Origin: Desulfobacteraceae bacterium
GTDB lineage: Bacteria > Desulfobacterota > Desulfobacteria > Desulfobacterales > BuS5
DNA length: 12,906 bases
Assembly: GCA_030592105.1 (NCBI GenBank)
Contig: JAUVKE010000037.1
Location: forward strand, 1-12,906
Direction of reading: 5' to 3'
Positions 6,745 through 12,906 of the stretch are shown in pieces. A model generated the notes under the pieces. The model made no database searches and was not told the DNA's origin. It saw nothing but the letters and a program-made list of their open reading frames with translations. Both the position numbers and the translations under genes were made by a program. Within the stretch, counting starts at the first letter, position 1; the number at the start of each line of letters is the position of its first letter.

Positions 6745-8220
6745 ATGAAATTTACAAGGTCTGTAGTTGAAAAAGGTGAACAGAATTCTAAGCCTTCCGG
6801 GTTTATTATTTCAGCCCTTCGGGGCGGTTCAGGTAAAACATTAATATCCATAGGAATTGTTGCCGCATGGAGTAAGTCAGGAAAAAAAATTGCTCCCTTT
6901 AAAAAGGGCCCTGATTACATAGATGCTGGCTGGTTATCCCTTGCGGCCGGTCGGACATGTTATAATCTGGACACTTTTCTCATAAACCAATCGACCATTT
7001 TTAAATCCTTTAATCATCACACCTTGGATACAGACTTTGCCGTTATAGAGGGGAACCGGGGACTTTATGACGGTATCGACGCAACAGGAAGTACCAGTAC
7101 TGCTGAACTGGCTAAGCTTCTTGGCCTGCCTGTTATACTCTGCATAGATTGTACAAAATCCACCAGAACAATGGGGGCCGCTGTTTTAGGCTGCATCTGT
7201 TTTGATCCTGATGTGAGCATCCAGGGCGTAATATTAAACAGGGTTGCAGGGAACAGGCATGAGCAAATACTCAGAAAGACCATTGAGCAGTATTGCGGTA
7301 TTCCAGTTGTGGGGGCCTTGCCTAAATTAAGTGCAAATATTTTTCCTGAAAGGCACATGGGACTTGTGCCCACGCCTGAACATCTGTGGGCTGCTAATTC
7401 TCTGGGTAGAGCTGCAGAAATAGCAAAAACCTATATTGATTTTGATGCTTTGACAGAAATTTCGGGTAAAGCAGTTTGTGCCCTGGACTCGGAAAAAATT
7501 ATCTCCAGCTCTCCTTTGGGAGATTTTGCCGGTGAAACAGGAAAAAAGAATAAAGATGAAACAGAAGCAAAGCCTTTAATAGGTGTTTGTAAAGATTCTG
7601 CTTTTCAGTTTTACTATCCTGAAAATCTGGAAGCTCTGAAGCTTGCAGGGGCTGAGATCGTTTTTATAAGTCCCTTAAAAGACACCAAAATTCCTGATCT
7701 GGATGCCCTTTATATTGGTGGCGGTTTTCCTGAAACACATGCTGAAAAACTTGCCGGGAACAGGGGCTTTTTAAATGCCTTAAAGAACCTTGCCATGGCC
7801 GGACTCCCCATATATGCGGAGTGCGGCGGTCTTATGTTTTTGGGAGAAGAAATGGTTATTGATGGCGTAAGTCACAAAATGTCCGCCATTTTACCACTTA
7901 CTTTCGGACTTTTTCAAAAGCCCCAGGGGCACGGATATACAAAAATTATAGTTAAAAAGGAAAATCCGTTTTTTAAGGTGGGTACCACCTTAAGGGGGCA
8001 TGAATTTCACTATTCAAAGGTTTTAAAGTGGAACCCAGGGTTAGGTGCTGAACTGGTATTTTCCATGGAAAGAGGAACCGGTTTGGTCGATAAAAGGGAT
8101 GGAGTCTGCATGAAAAATGTTTTTGCCACATATTCCCACATTCATGCGCTTGGTACGCCCGATTGGGCAAAAGCGGTTGTTCGGAATGCGAATTATTATA
8201 AAATAGAAGCGGGCAGGTAA
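6745..8220 (+). CDS. dsrN: DsrN: CobB/CbiA-type glutamine amidotransferase, likely siroheme amidase
   Basis: This belongs to the cobyrinic acid a,c-diamide synthase (CobB/CbiA) family: an ATP-dependent synthetase domain plus a class I glutamine amidotransferase domain. Next to dsrABD it is most likely DsrN, which amidates siroheme to siroamide, the form in DsrAB. The N-terminal part has the P-loop GGSGKT (residues 27-32), KKGPDYIDAGWLS and the acidic IEGNRGLYDG (101-110). A linker rich in charged residues lies around 240-276. The amidase half shows GGGFPE (325-330), the nucleophile Cys360 in AECGGLMF and His465 in YSHIH. The 491-residue length is normal. The ATG at 6745 has no visible ribosome-binding site. 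The gene ends inside a strong stem at 8212-8240. Alternatively it serves cobalamin synthesis, but no other cob/cbi gene is nearby. Confidence 0.88.
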   Translation: MKFTRSVVEKGEQNSKPSGFIISALRGGSGKTLISIGIVAAWSKSGKKIAPFKKGPDYIDAGWLSLAAGRTCYNLDTFLINQSTIFKSFNHHTLDTDFAVIEGNRGLYDGIDATGSTSTAELAKLLGLPVILCIDCTKSTRTMGAAVLGCICFDPDVSIQGVILNRVAGNRHEQILRKTIEQYCGIPVVGALPKLSANIFPERHMGLVPTPEHLWAANSLGRAAEIAKTYIDFDALTEISGKAVCALDSEKIISSSPLGDFAGETGKKNKDETEAKPLIGVCKDSAFQFYYPENLEALKLAGAEIVFISPLKDTKIPDLDALYIGGGFPETHAEKLAGNRGFLNALKNLAMAGLPIYAECGGLMFLGEEMVIDGVSHKMSAILPLTFGLFQKPQGHGYTKIIVKKENPFFKVGTTLRGHEFHYSKVLKWNPGLGAELVFSMERGTGLVDKRDGVCMKNVFATYSHIHALGTPDWAKAVVRNANYYKIEAGR

Positions 8221-8240
8221 TTGGGCTTTAATTACCTGCC
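8212..8240. terminator. Perfect 11-bp stem-loop, shared terminator of dsrN and cytochrome c3 genes
   Basis: GGCAGGTAATT (8212-8222) and its exact complement (8230-8240) enclose a 7-nt loop. The left arm contains the dsrN stop codon, and the c3 gene ends at 8248 on the other strand. T tracts after the stem are short on both sides, so termination may be imperfect. Confidence 0.7.
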
Positions 8241-8247
8241 AGATAAA

Positions 8248-8721
8248 TTATTGTGCCTTTTTGGGGTGGCAACTTTTACATGTGGTGGGTGCAGCCCCTG
8301 GATCTTTTGATTTTAACCCTTTATCTTTATTGAATTTTTTGTGGCATCCTTTGCAGTTGGCATGCATTGCGTTTCCATGATACTCCATCTTATCTGCCTT
8401 TGACAGCCCCTTTGCCTTTTTCCCTGTAATATATTCGGGTTTTTTATGGCATTCAATGCAGTTTTGGACCTCATCCCCCATTTTTAGAGAATTAAGGGGT
8501 TTATTATCTGCGTCATGGTGGCATTCGCCGCATCCTACCTTATAATCTTCTGAATGTTTTTTATGCGAAAATTCGGCTATTCCTTTTTTGTGTTTGGAAT
8601 AGGCCTTGTTTTCCATTTTTATGAGATCTGCAACGTCTGTTGCTGCATAAAGACTTGTGGCAAAAAATACAGAAATTATGCCGAAAAGAATTTTAAGTAG
8701 AACAGATGAACTTTTTTTCAT
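8248..8721 (-). CDS. Periplasmic tetraheme cytochrome c3
   Basis: Class III cytochromes c shuttle electrons in the periplasm of sulfate reducers between hydrogenases or formate dehydrogenases and membrane complexes. Residues 1-26 form a signal peptide (KK, hydrophobic core, SLYA cleavage before ATDV). Four CXXCH heme sites occur at residues 64, 88, 123 and 148. His53 and His56 (FSHKKH), His69 (second His of CHH) and His115 or His120 are the expected distal ligands for bis-His coordination. The spacing fits a c3 fold, but all four sites are CXXCH, without the CX4CH variants common in Desulfovibrio type I c3. Many lysines make the mature protein basic, as expected for a type I c3 partner of hydrogenase. 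GGAGG lies 4 nt before the ATG. Its promoter is at 8875-8903, giving a long leader. It converges with dsrN. Confidence 0.92.
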   Translation of the reverse strand: MKKSSSVLLKILFGIISVFFATSLYAATDVADLIKMENKAYSKHKKGIAEFSHKKHSEDYKVGCGECHHDADNKPLNSLKMGDEVQNCIECHKKPEYITGKKAKGLSKADKMEYHGNAMHANCKGCHKKFNKDKGLKSKDPGAAPTTCKSCHPKKAQ

Positions 8722-8874
8722 ATTTCCTCCGATTTAAAAAATTTAAAAATTTAAGCATGCTGTTATTTTTAATTAGACGTCTGGTGATTTTTTGTATAAA
8801 GTGTGTTCAGTTGTTTCTCTATGGCGTCCCACAGGCGTTGTAAAGCTTCCCTTTAATAATATTAGCATCCTTAA

Positions 8875-8903
8875 AATATATTAATTTTATCAAGTTTTGT
8901 CAA
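8875..8903 (-). promoter_or_regulatory. Sigma-70-type promoter of the cytochrome c3 gene
   Basis: On the - strand, TTGACA (complement of 8898-8903) is followed after exactly 17 bp by TATATT (complement of 8875-8880). Transcription would start near 8868 and give an untranslated leader of roughly 145 nt. The -35 box lies only 5 bp from the ATG at 8909 of the divergent acyltransferase gene. No clear promoter for that gene was found in 8722-8908. Confidence 0.7.
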
Positions 8904-8908
8904 TATAA

Positions 8909-9871
8909 ATGGAAGGAAATGAAAAGGTACGTGGATATATGAAAAAGCATGGATTACTCTCCAGGTTCATCGGGGGCATTTCGCATAAAAAAATTATTTT
9001 TGCAGGTAAGCTCCTCGGCTTGTTTGTTTATATCTTTGACCGGAGGCATCGTCGTATTGTTTTTAGAAATCTTTGTTTTGCTTATCCTGATTTTTCCCGC
9101 GAAAAGATTCGTATTCTTGCAAGGGATATATTTAAAAATTTTGGGGTTACCATCCTGGAAATATTCCAGATGGCCTTTATGGATAAGGCTGCTTTAGTTA
9201 AATGGGTTGAAGTAACCGGTGAAAGATATCTGATGGATGCTTTAAACAGCTCCAGAGGAATAATATTATACTCTGCTCATATTGGGAACTGGGAACTGGG
9301 GGTCAGTTTCGTTTCATATTATTTTGGTTTATCAGTTCTTTTAATTGCAAGACGGATTCAATTAAATTTTTTAAATAATTTAATCCACAGGATTAGGACA
9401 AGATCCGGTAATATTATGATTGATAAAAAAGGTGCCCTTCGTAAAATGGCGAGAAGCCTTAGAAAAGGGGGGGCAGTAGCACTGATGGTGGATCAGTCCA
9501 CAAAGATTTCCCAGGGGGTGGATGTATTATTTTATGATAAAATCGCAACAGCAACTCCTGTTGTTTCAATCCTTGCCAGGCGATTTAAATGTATTGTTCT
9601 GCCGATATTTTGTATACGAAAAAGTGATGGAGGGTTTACTTTAATGGTTAAACCCCCTTTAACAATGACTAAAGAAGATGAAGTGGAAGCTCATCTGCAT
9701 CTGTACGCACAGGAAACAACCCGTGTGGTTGAAGGTGTTGTGCGGGAATATCCTGAGCAGTGGTTTTGGTTTCACAAACGCTGGAAACGCCATTATCCTC
9801 ACCTGTACAAGGAGGATATTGAAAAGCGTAAACTCAGGAAAAATAAAAAAAGATTAAAAAAATCGGGGTGA
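8909..9871 (+). CDS. LpxL/HtrB-family lipid A acyltransferase
   Basis: Family members sit on the inner membrane and transfer an acyl chain from acyl-ACP to a lipid A precursor, or in some cases to another lipid. The catalytic HX4E motif is HIGNWE (His124, Glu129), preceded by a hydrophobic GIILYSA strand. LMVDQS with VLFYDK downstream and a C-terminal EQWFWFHKRWK match the conserved family blocks. A hydrophobic helix near residues 29-43 probably anchors the protein. The C-terminus is very basic (KLRKNKKRLKK). At 320 residues it has a normal length. Two starts are possible: ATG 8909, which has no ribosome-binding site and nearly touches the opposing -35 box, and ATG 8939 (MKKHGLLSRF), which begins like other family members. 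I keep 8909 with reservation. The substrate cannot be told from sequence. Confidence 0.85.
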   Translation: MEGNEKVRGYMKKHGLLSRFIGGISHKKIIFAGKLLGLFVYIFDRRHRRIVFRNLCFAYPDFSREKIRILARDIFKNFGVTILEIFQMAFMDKAALVKWVEVTGERYLMDALNSSRGIILYSAHIGNWELGVSFVSYYFGLSVLLIARRIQLNFLNNLIHRIRTRSGNIMIDKKGALRKMARSLRKGGAVALMVDQSTKISQGVDVLFYDKIATATPVVSILARRFKCIVLPIFCIRKSDGGFTLMVKPPLTMTKEDEVEAHLHLYAQETTRVVEGVVREYPEQWFWFHKRWKRHYPHLYKEDIEKRKLRKNKKRLKKSG

Positions 9872-9897
9872 TCTTATATCCCAAAATGGCTGATATT

Positions 9898-9984
9898 AAA
9901 ACCGGGCCCGGTTGAAACTATTCAGCGTCGCTTGTTTAAGATAAGCAACAGGTATATATTCGCTGAATAGTTACCCCCGGTTTT
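9898..9984. terminator. Compound bidirectional terminator with nested stems
   Basis: A 12-bp perfect stem pairs 9916-9927 with 9961-9972. Outside it, AAAACCGGG (9898-9906) pairs with CCCGGTTTT (9976-9984), followed by more T (run 9981-9987) for + strand termination of the acyltransferase gene. Within the left flank, 9900-9913 is by itself a perfect 14-bp palindrome, and read on the - strand it ends in TTTT, which suits termination of ahcY. A weaker inner stem pairs 9927-9933 with 9943-9949 (one mismatch). Confidence 0.85.
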
Positions 9985-9985
9985 T

Positions 9986-11410
9986 TTAATATCTGTATTG
10001 TTTAGGTTTATATGGACCCTCCACAGGTACTCCCAGGTAGTCAGCCTGTTCCTGTGTGAGTTTCGAGAGTTTTACACCGAGTCTGTCAAGGTGCAGCCGC
10101 GCCACCTCTTCGTCAATGGTTTTGGGAAGGGTGTAAACTTTATTTTCATGTTTTTTTGTTGCAAGTTCTATCTGGGCAAGGGTCTGGTTTGTGAAGCTGT
10201 TGCTCATTACAAAGCTTGGATGTCCTGTTGCACAGCCCAGGTTGACCAGCCTTCCTTCGGCAAGAATGATCAGGGATTTGCCTGATTTGCCTGTCCATTT
10301 GTCCACCTGGGGCTTAACAGGTTCCCTTTTGAAATCAGGATTGTCAGTGAGATAACTCATTTCAATTTCATTATCAAAATGACCAATGTTGCATATTATA
10401 GCCTCGTTTTTCATGTTTTGCATGTGTTTGCCGGTGATTACATGGTAGCATCCGGTTGCTGTGACAAAAATATCTCCCTGGGGAGCAGCATCCTCTATTA
10501 AAATCACTTCAAAACCTTCCATGGAGGCTTGGAGTGCGCATATTGGATCGATTTCTGTGATAAGTACCCGAGCTCCAAATCCTTTTAAAGACTGGGCACA
10601 GCCTTTGCCTACATCACCATAGCCGCAGACCACAGCTGTTTTTCCTGCGATCATAATGTCTGTGGCACGTTTTATTCCGTCAGCAAGGGATTCTCTGCAC
10701 CCGTAAAGATTATCGAATTTTGATTTTGTGACTGAATCATTAACATTAAAAGCAGGGAAAAGAAGCTCATTTTTTTTGGCCAGGTGATAAAGTCTGTGAA
10801 CACCTGTGGTTGTCTCTTCAGAAACGCCCAGTATTTTTGATGCAATTTGAGTCCAGCGTTGGGGGTCTGTCCCATGGCTGATTTTAATACGGTCCATCAG
10901 ACATTTCATGTCAAGGGAGGTATATTCTTCGTGGAGAAGGGAGGGATTCTTTTCAATGAGTGCACCCTGATGTACGTACAGGGTTGCGTCTCCTCCGTCA
11001 TCCACAATAAGGTCAGGGCCTGACCCGTCGGGCCATATAAGGGCCTGTTCCGTGCACCACCAGAATTCTTCCAGGGTCTCACCTTTCCAGGCAAAAACAG
11101 CAGCAGATCCCCTTTTTGCAATTGCAGCAGCAGCATGGTCCTGTGTTGAAAAAATATTACATGAAGCCCACCTTAAATCTGCGCCGAGTTCCTTAAGGGT
11201 TTCGATGAGCATGGCGGTCTGAATGGTCATGTGGAGACTCCCCATGATTTTTAGACCTTTTAAAGGTTTTTTTGGGCCGTATTTCGTCCGGACAGCCATG
11301 AGGCCGGGCATCTCGTTTTCCGACAGGCTCATCTCTTTTTCACCGAGATCTGCAATAGAAATATCGGCGATCTTATATGGTAATGATGGGTCCAGTTTTA
11401 ATAAGGACAT
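9986..11410 (-). CDS. ahcY: S-adenosylhomocysteine hydrolase
   Basis: The enzyme splits S-adenosylhomocysteine into homocysteine and adenosine in the cytoplasm, using bound NAD, and so removes the product inhibitor of methyltransferases. Visible signatures are DDGGDATLY (137-145), catalytic Lys and Asp in TKSKFDN (near 228-234), the NAD-binding GYGDVGKG (263-270) with an acidic residue at the end of the next strand (ITEID), [13 protein letters not shown], and the C-terminal KPKQYRY that closes the active site of the neighbouring subunit. The 474-residue length includes the insert of about 40 residues (around 150-195) seen in many bacterial forms. AGGAG lies 8 nt before the ATG at 11410. It follows metK by 60 nt on the same strand, so the two probably form one operon of the activated methyl cycle. 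Its stop touches the compound terminator. Confidence 0.97.
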   Translation of the reverse strand: MSLLKLDPSLPYKIADISIADLGEKEMSLSENEMPGLMAVRTKYGPKKPLKGLKIMGSLHMTIQTAMLIETLKELGADLRWASCNIFSTQDHAAAAIAKRGSAAVFAWKGETLEEFWWCTEQALIWPDGSGPDLIVDDGGDATLYVHQGALIEKNPSLLHEEYTSLDMKCLMDRIKISHGTDPQRWTQIASKILGVSEETTTGVHRLYHLAKKNELLFPAFNVNDSVTKSKFDNLYGCRESLADGIKRATDIMIAGKTAVVCGYGDVGKGCAQSLKGFGARVLITEIDPICALQASMEGFEVILIEDAAPQGDIFVTATGCYHVITGKHMQNMKNEAIICNIGHFDNEIEMSYLTDNPDFKREPVKPQVDKWTGKSGKSLIILAEGRLVNLGCATGHPSFVMSNSFTNQTLAQIELATKKHENKVYTLPKTIDEEVARLHLDRLGVKLSKLTQEQADYLGVPVEGPYKPKQYRY

Positions 11411-11470
11411 TTTTAATTTCTCCTTTTTATACAGCTTTTGGTTCCTTGCGGGTCTACTTTTTTTTGAAAT

Positions 11471-12640
11471 TTACAACCCTGCTTTTTTTCTGATCAGTTC
11501 TGCTTTATCGGTTTTTTCCCATGTAAATTCAGGCTCATTCCGGCCAAAATGTCCATAAGCTGAAGTCTTTTTATATATCGGTCGCAAAAGGTCCAGGTTT
11601 TCTATTATAGCTGTGGGTCTCAGATCAAAAACCTGGGCAATTATTTTTTTAACCTCCTCTTTGGGAATAACGCCTGTGTTCATTAAATCTATCATTATGG
11701 AGACAGGCTCTGCAACTCCTATGGCGTAAGCGACCTGAACTTCACATTTTTTTGCAAGGCCTGCTGCGACAATATTTTTTGCAATATACCTTCCCATGTA
11801 GGAAGCGCTTCTGTCGACTTTGGAAGGATCTTTTCCTGAAAAACATCCCCCCCCGTGACTTCCCTGGCCGCCGTAGGTATCTACAATAATTTTGCGTCCT
11901 GTAAGGCCGCAATCGCCCATGGGACCTCCGATTACAAATTTGCCGGTGGGATTGATAAGAAAACGTGTATCAGGGGTCACCATATCAGGGGGAAGCACTT
12001 TTTTTATAACTTCTTCAATTACAGCCTCTTTTATTTGATCGTAAGAAACATCAGGGGTATGCTGGGTCGAGATTACAACGGTTTCGATATATTTTGGAAC
12101 GCTCTCCTCATATTTTATGGTTACCTGGGATTTCCCATCGGGTCTTAAAAAATTAATGGTATTATCTTTTCTTACTTTAGCGAGTCTTTTAGTCAGTCTG
12201 TGGGCTAGCAATATGGGCATTGGCATTAACTCGGGGGTTTCGTCTGAAGCATATCCGAACATAATCCCCTGATCCCCGGCACCTTGTTCTTTATAGAGCC
12301 CTTCTCCTGCATTTACTCCCTGGGCAATGTCAGGGGACTGATGGTCAATGCTGGTGATTACAGAGCATGTTTGCCAGTCAAAACCCATGTCAGAAGAATT
12401 ATAGCCGATACTTTTTATTGTATCTCTTACGATTTGCGGTATGTCAACATAGCAGTTGGTGGTTATCTCTCCTGCAATAAACGCTATTCCTGTGGTTACA
12501 AGAGTTTCGCAGGCAACCCGGCAGGCTTTATCCTGTGCGATAATTGCATCTAATATGGAATCTGATATGGCATCTGCTACTTTGTCAGGATGCCCTTCTG
12601 TAACTGATTCAGATGTGAAAAGGAAGTTTTGTCGGCTCAT
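11471..12640 (-). CDS. metK: S-adenosylmethionine synthetase (methionine adenosyltransferase)
   Basis: MetK makes S-adenosylmethionine from methionine and ATP in the cytoplasm. The 389 residues match the family length. TEGHPDK (residues 14-20) binds ATP and metal, DQGIMFGYA is the family signature hexapeptide region, and [16 protein letters not shown] is the phosphate-binding loop. The C-terminal [16 protein letters not shown] segment is also typical. AGGAG lies 7 nt before the ATG at 12640. The gene is first in a leftward pair with ahcY, so one transcript would make and recycle the methyl donor system. No known S-adenosylmethionine riboswitch pattern is visible in the 100 bp upstream. A dyad TAGTTA-N5-TAACTA (12698-12714) lies there instead. 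The right-edge repeat begins about 100 bp before the gene. Confidence 0.97.
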   Translation of the reverse strand: MSRQNFLFTSESVTEGHPDKVADAISDSILDAIIAQDKACRVACETLVTTGIAFIAGEITTNCYVDIPQIVRDTIKSIGYNSSDMGFDWQTCSVITSIDHQSPDIAQGVNAGEGLYKEQGAGDQGIMFGYASDETPELMPMPILLAHRLTKRLAKVRKDNTINFLRPDGKSQVTIKYEESVPKYIETVVISTQHTPDVSYDQIKEAVIEEVIKKVLPPDMVTPDTRFLINPTGKFVIGGPMGDCGLTGRKIIVDTYGGQGSHGGGCFSGKDPSKVDRSASYMGRYIAKNIVAAGLAKKCEVQVAYAIGVAEPVSIMIDLMNTGVIPKEEVKKIIAQVFDLRPTAIIENLDLLRPIYKKTSAYGHFGRNEPEFTWEKTDKAELIRKKAGL

Positions 12641-12697
12641 CGGTTTTCTCCTACATGGTTTATGTTTATCTGTTGCATTGAAACTTTAAGTAAATTG

Positions 12698-12714
12698 TAG
12701 TTAAAATGTAACTA
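12698..12714. promoter_or_regulatory. Operator-like dyad upstream of metK
   Basis: TAGTTA and TAACTA are perfect inverted 6-bp arms around AAATG, 58 bp upstream of the metK ATG. The shape fits a repressor site for a dimeric regulator. No convincing promoter hexamers could be placed around it, and in AT-rich DNA a 6-bp dyad can arise by chance. Confidence 0.3.
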
Positions 12715-12740
12715 TTTAGCGAATATGTACAGCAATACAG

Positions 12741-12906
12741 TAGTGTCCGGTTAGAAATTTGCAAAAAAGAAAATACGGAAAGTTTAATTGTTTTTTCCGC
12801 TATTGCGAATAAATTTCTTGAATTTCTAAGTTTGCTCCGCCAAAATTGCGAAACTCGCTCGTGCCTCGCTCAAACAATCGCAATTTTTTGGCTACGCTGC
12901 ACTAAG
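12741..12906. mobile_element. Possible end of an insertion sequence or MITE, truncated by the window
   Basis: From TAGTGTCCGGTTAG at 12741 the DNA changes character: it is dense in inverted repeats and, toward the edge, rich in CG dinucleotides (gctccgcc, ctcgctcg), unlike the neighbouring spacers. TTAGAAATT (12751-12759) pairs with 12821-12829, CGGAAA (12776-12781) with 12794-12799, and AAAATTGCGA (12842-12851) with 12878-12887. From memory, TAGTGTCCGGTTA resembles terminal repeats of bacterial insertion sequences. No transposase frame and no second end are in view, so the element type and the boundary are inferred. Confidence 0.35.
12842..12887. repeat. 10-bp perfect inverted repeat inside the right-edge element
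   Basis: AAAATTGCGA and its exact complement bracket 26 nt that contain the near-repeat CTCGCTCGTGCCTCGCTC. Imperfect pairing continues outward (GCCA at 12838-12842 region with TGGC at 12889-12892). It lies within the suspected mobile-element end. Confidence 0.6.

Noticed and set aside
8775..8782. AGACGTCT, identical to a MetJ box, in the c3-acyltransferase spacer
   Set aside because: MetJ needs at least two tandem boxes, is known from gammaproteobacteria, and neither neighbouring gene belongs to methionine metabolism. A single 8-bp palindrome is likely chance.
9998..10285. Open frame of 95 codons on the + strand within ahcY
   Set aside because: It lies wholly opposite a well-conserved gene and has no family features. 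It is a shadow of ahcY, like the other antisense frames inside metK, dsrA, dsrB and dsrN.
12641..12740. Possible S-adenosylmethionine or S-adenosylhomocysteine riboswitch upstream of metK-ahcY
   Set aside because: The function of the genes invites it, but the 100 bp upstream of metK and the 60 bp between the genes show no multi-helix junction or conserved riboswitch core that I can recognise, only a small AT-rich dyad.

Overview
The window looks like chromosomal DNA of a dissimilatory sulfate-reducing deltaproteobacterium (Desulfobacterota), most probably of the Desulfobacterales/Desulfobacteraceae type. The evidence is a complete dsrA-dsrB-dsrD-dsrN gene order for dissimilatory sulfite reductase, a periplasmic tetraheme cytochrome c3, an LpxL/HtrB-type lipid A acyltransferase (so a Gram-negative envelope), and AT-rich intergenic DNA. 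The genus assignment is inference.

Layout, left to right. (1) The end of an unidentified gene (possibly YkgJ family) and a divergent DapA-family aldolase converge on a strong inverted repeat at 298-347. (2) A gene-free AT-rich stretch of about 420 bp separates the DapA-like gene from two rightward genes: a small protein made of five TPR units and a 389-residue protein of unknown function with a faint kinase-like pattern. (3) The dsr operon follows, with a textbook sigma-70-type promoter (TTGACA-17-TATATA at 3690-3718) and a leader of about 115 nt. It encodes DsrA and DsrB (siroheme sulfite reductase subunits, all cluster cysteines present), DsrD (small winged-helix activator) and DsrN (CobB/CbiA-type amidotransferase, likely the siroheme amidase). 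A perfect 11-bp stem at 8212-8240 closes the operon and is shared with the oppositely transcribed cytochrome c3 gene. (4) The cytochrome c3 gene diverges from the LpxL-like acyltransferase. (5) An elaborate bidirectional terminator at 9898-9984 separates the acyltransferase from a leftward metK-ahcY pair (S-adenosylmethionine synthesis and S-adenosylhomocysteine hydrolysis, the activated methyl cycle). (6) Upstream of metK the right edge changes character, becoming hairpin-rich and CG-dinucleotide-rich, and looks like the first approximately 165 bp of an insertion sequence or MITE cut off by the window end.

How the genes fit together: DsrAB reduces sulfite in the cytoplasm, DsrD stimulates it, and DsrN supplies the amidated siroheme. 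Cytochrome c3 is the periplasmic electron carrier of the same energy metabolism. The TPR and kinase-like proteins directly upstream of dsrA are the least explained genes and the best candidates for an undescribed accessory function linked to sulfite reductase. No mobile-element genes, tRNAs, rRNAs or CRISPR arrays are visible. I did not find a strongly supported novel system beyond this candidate.
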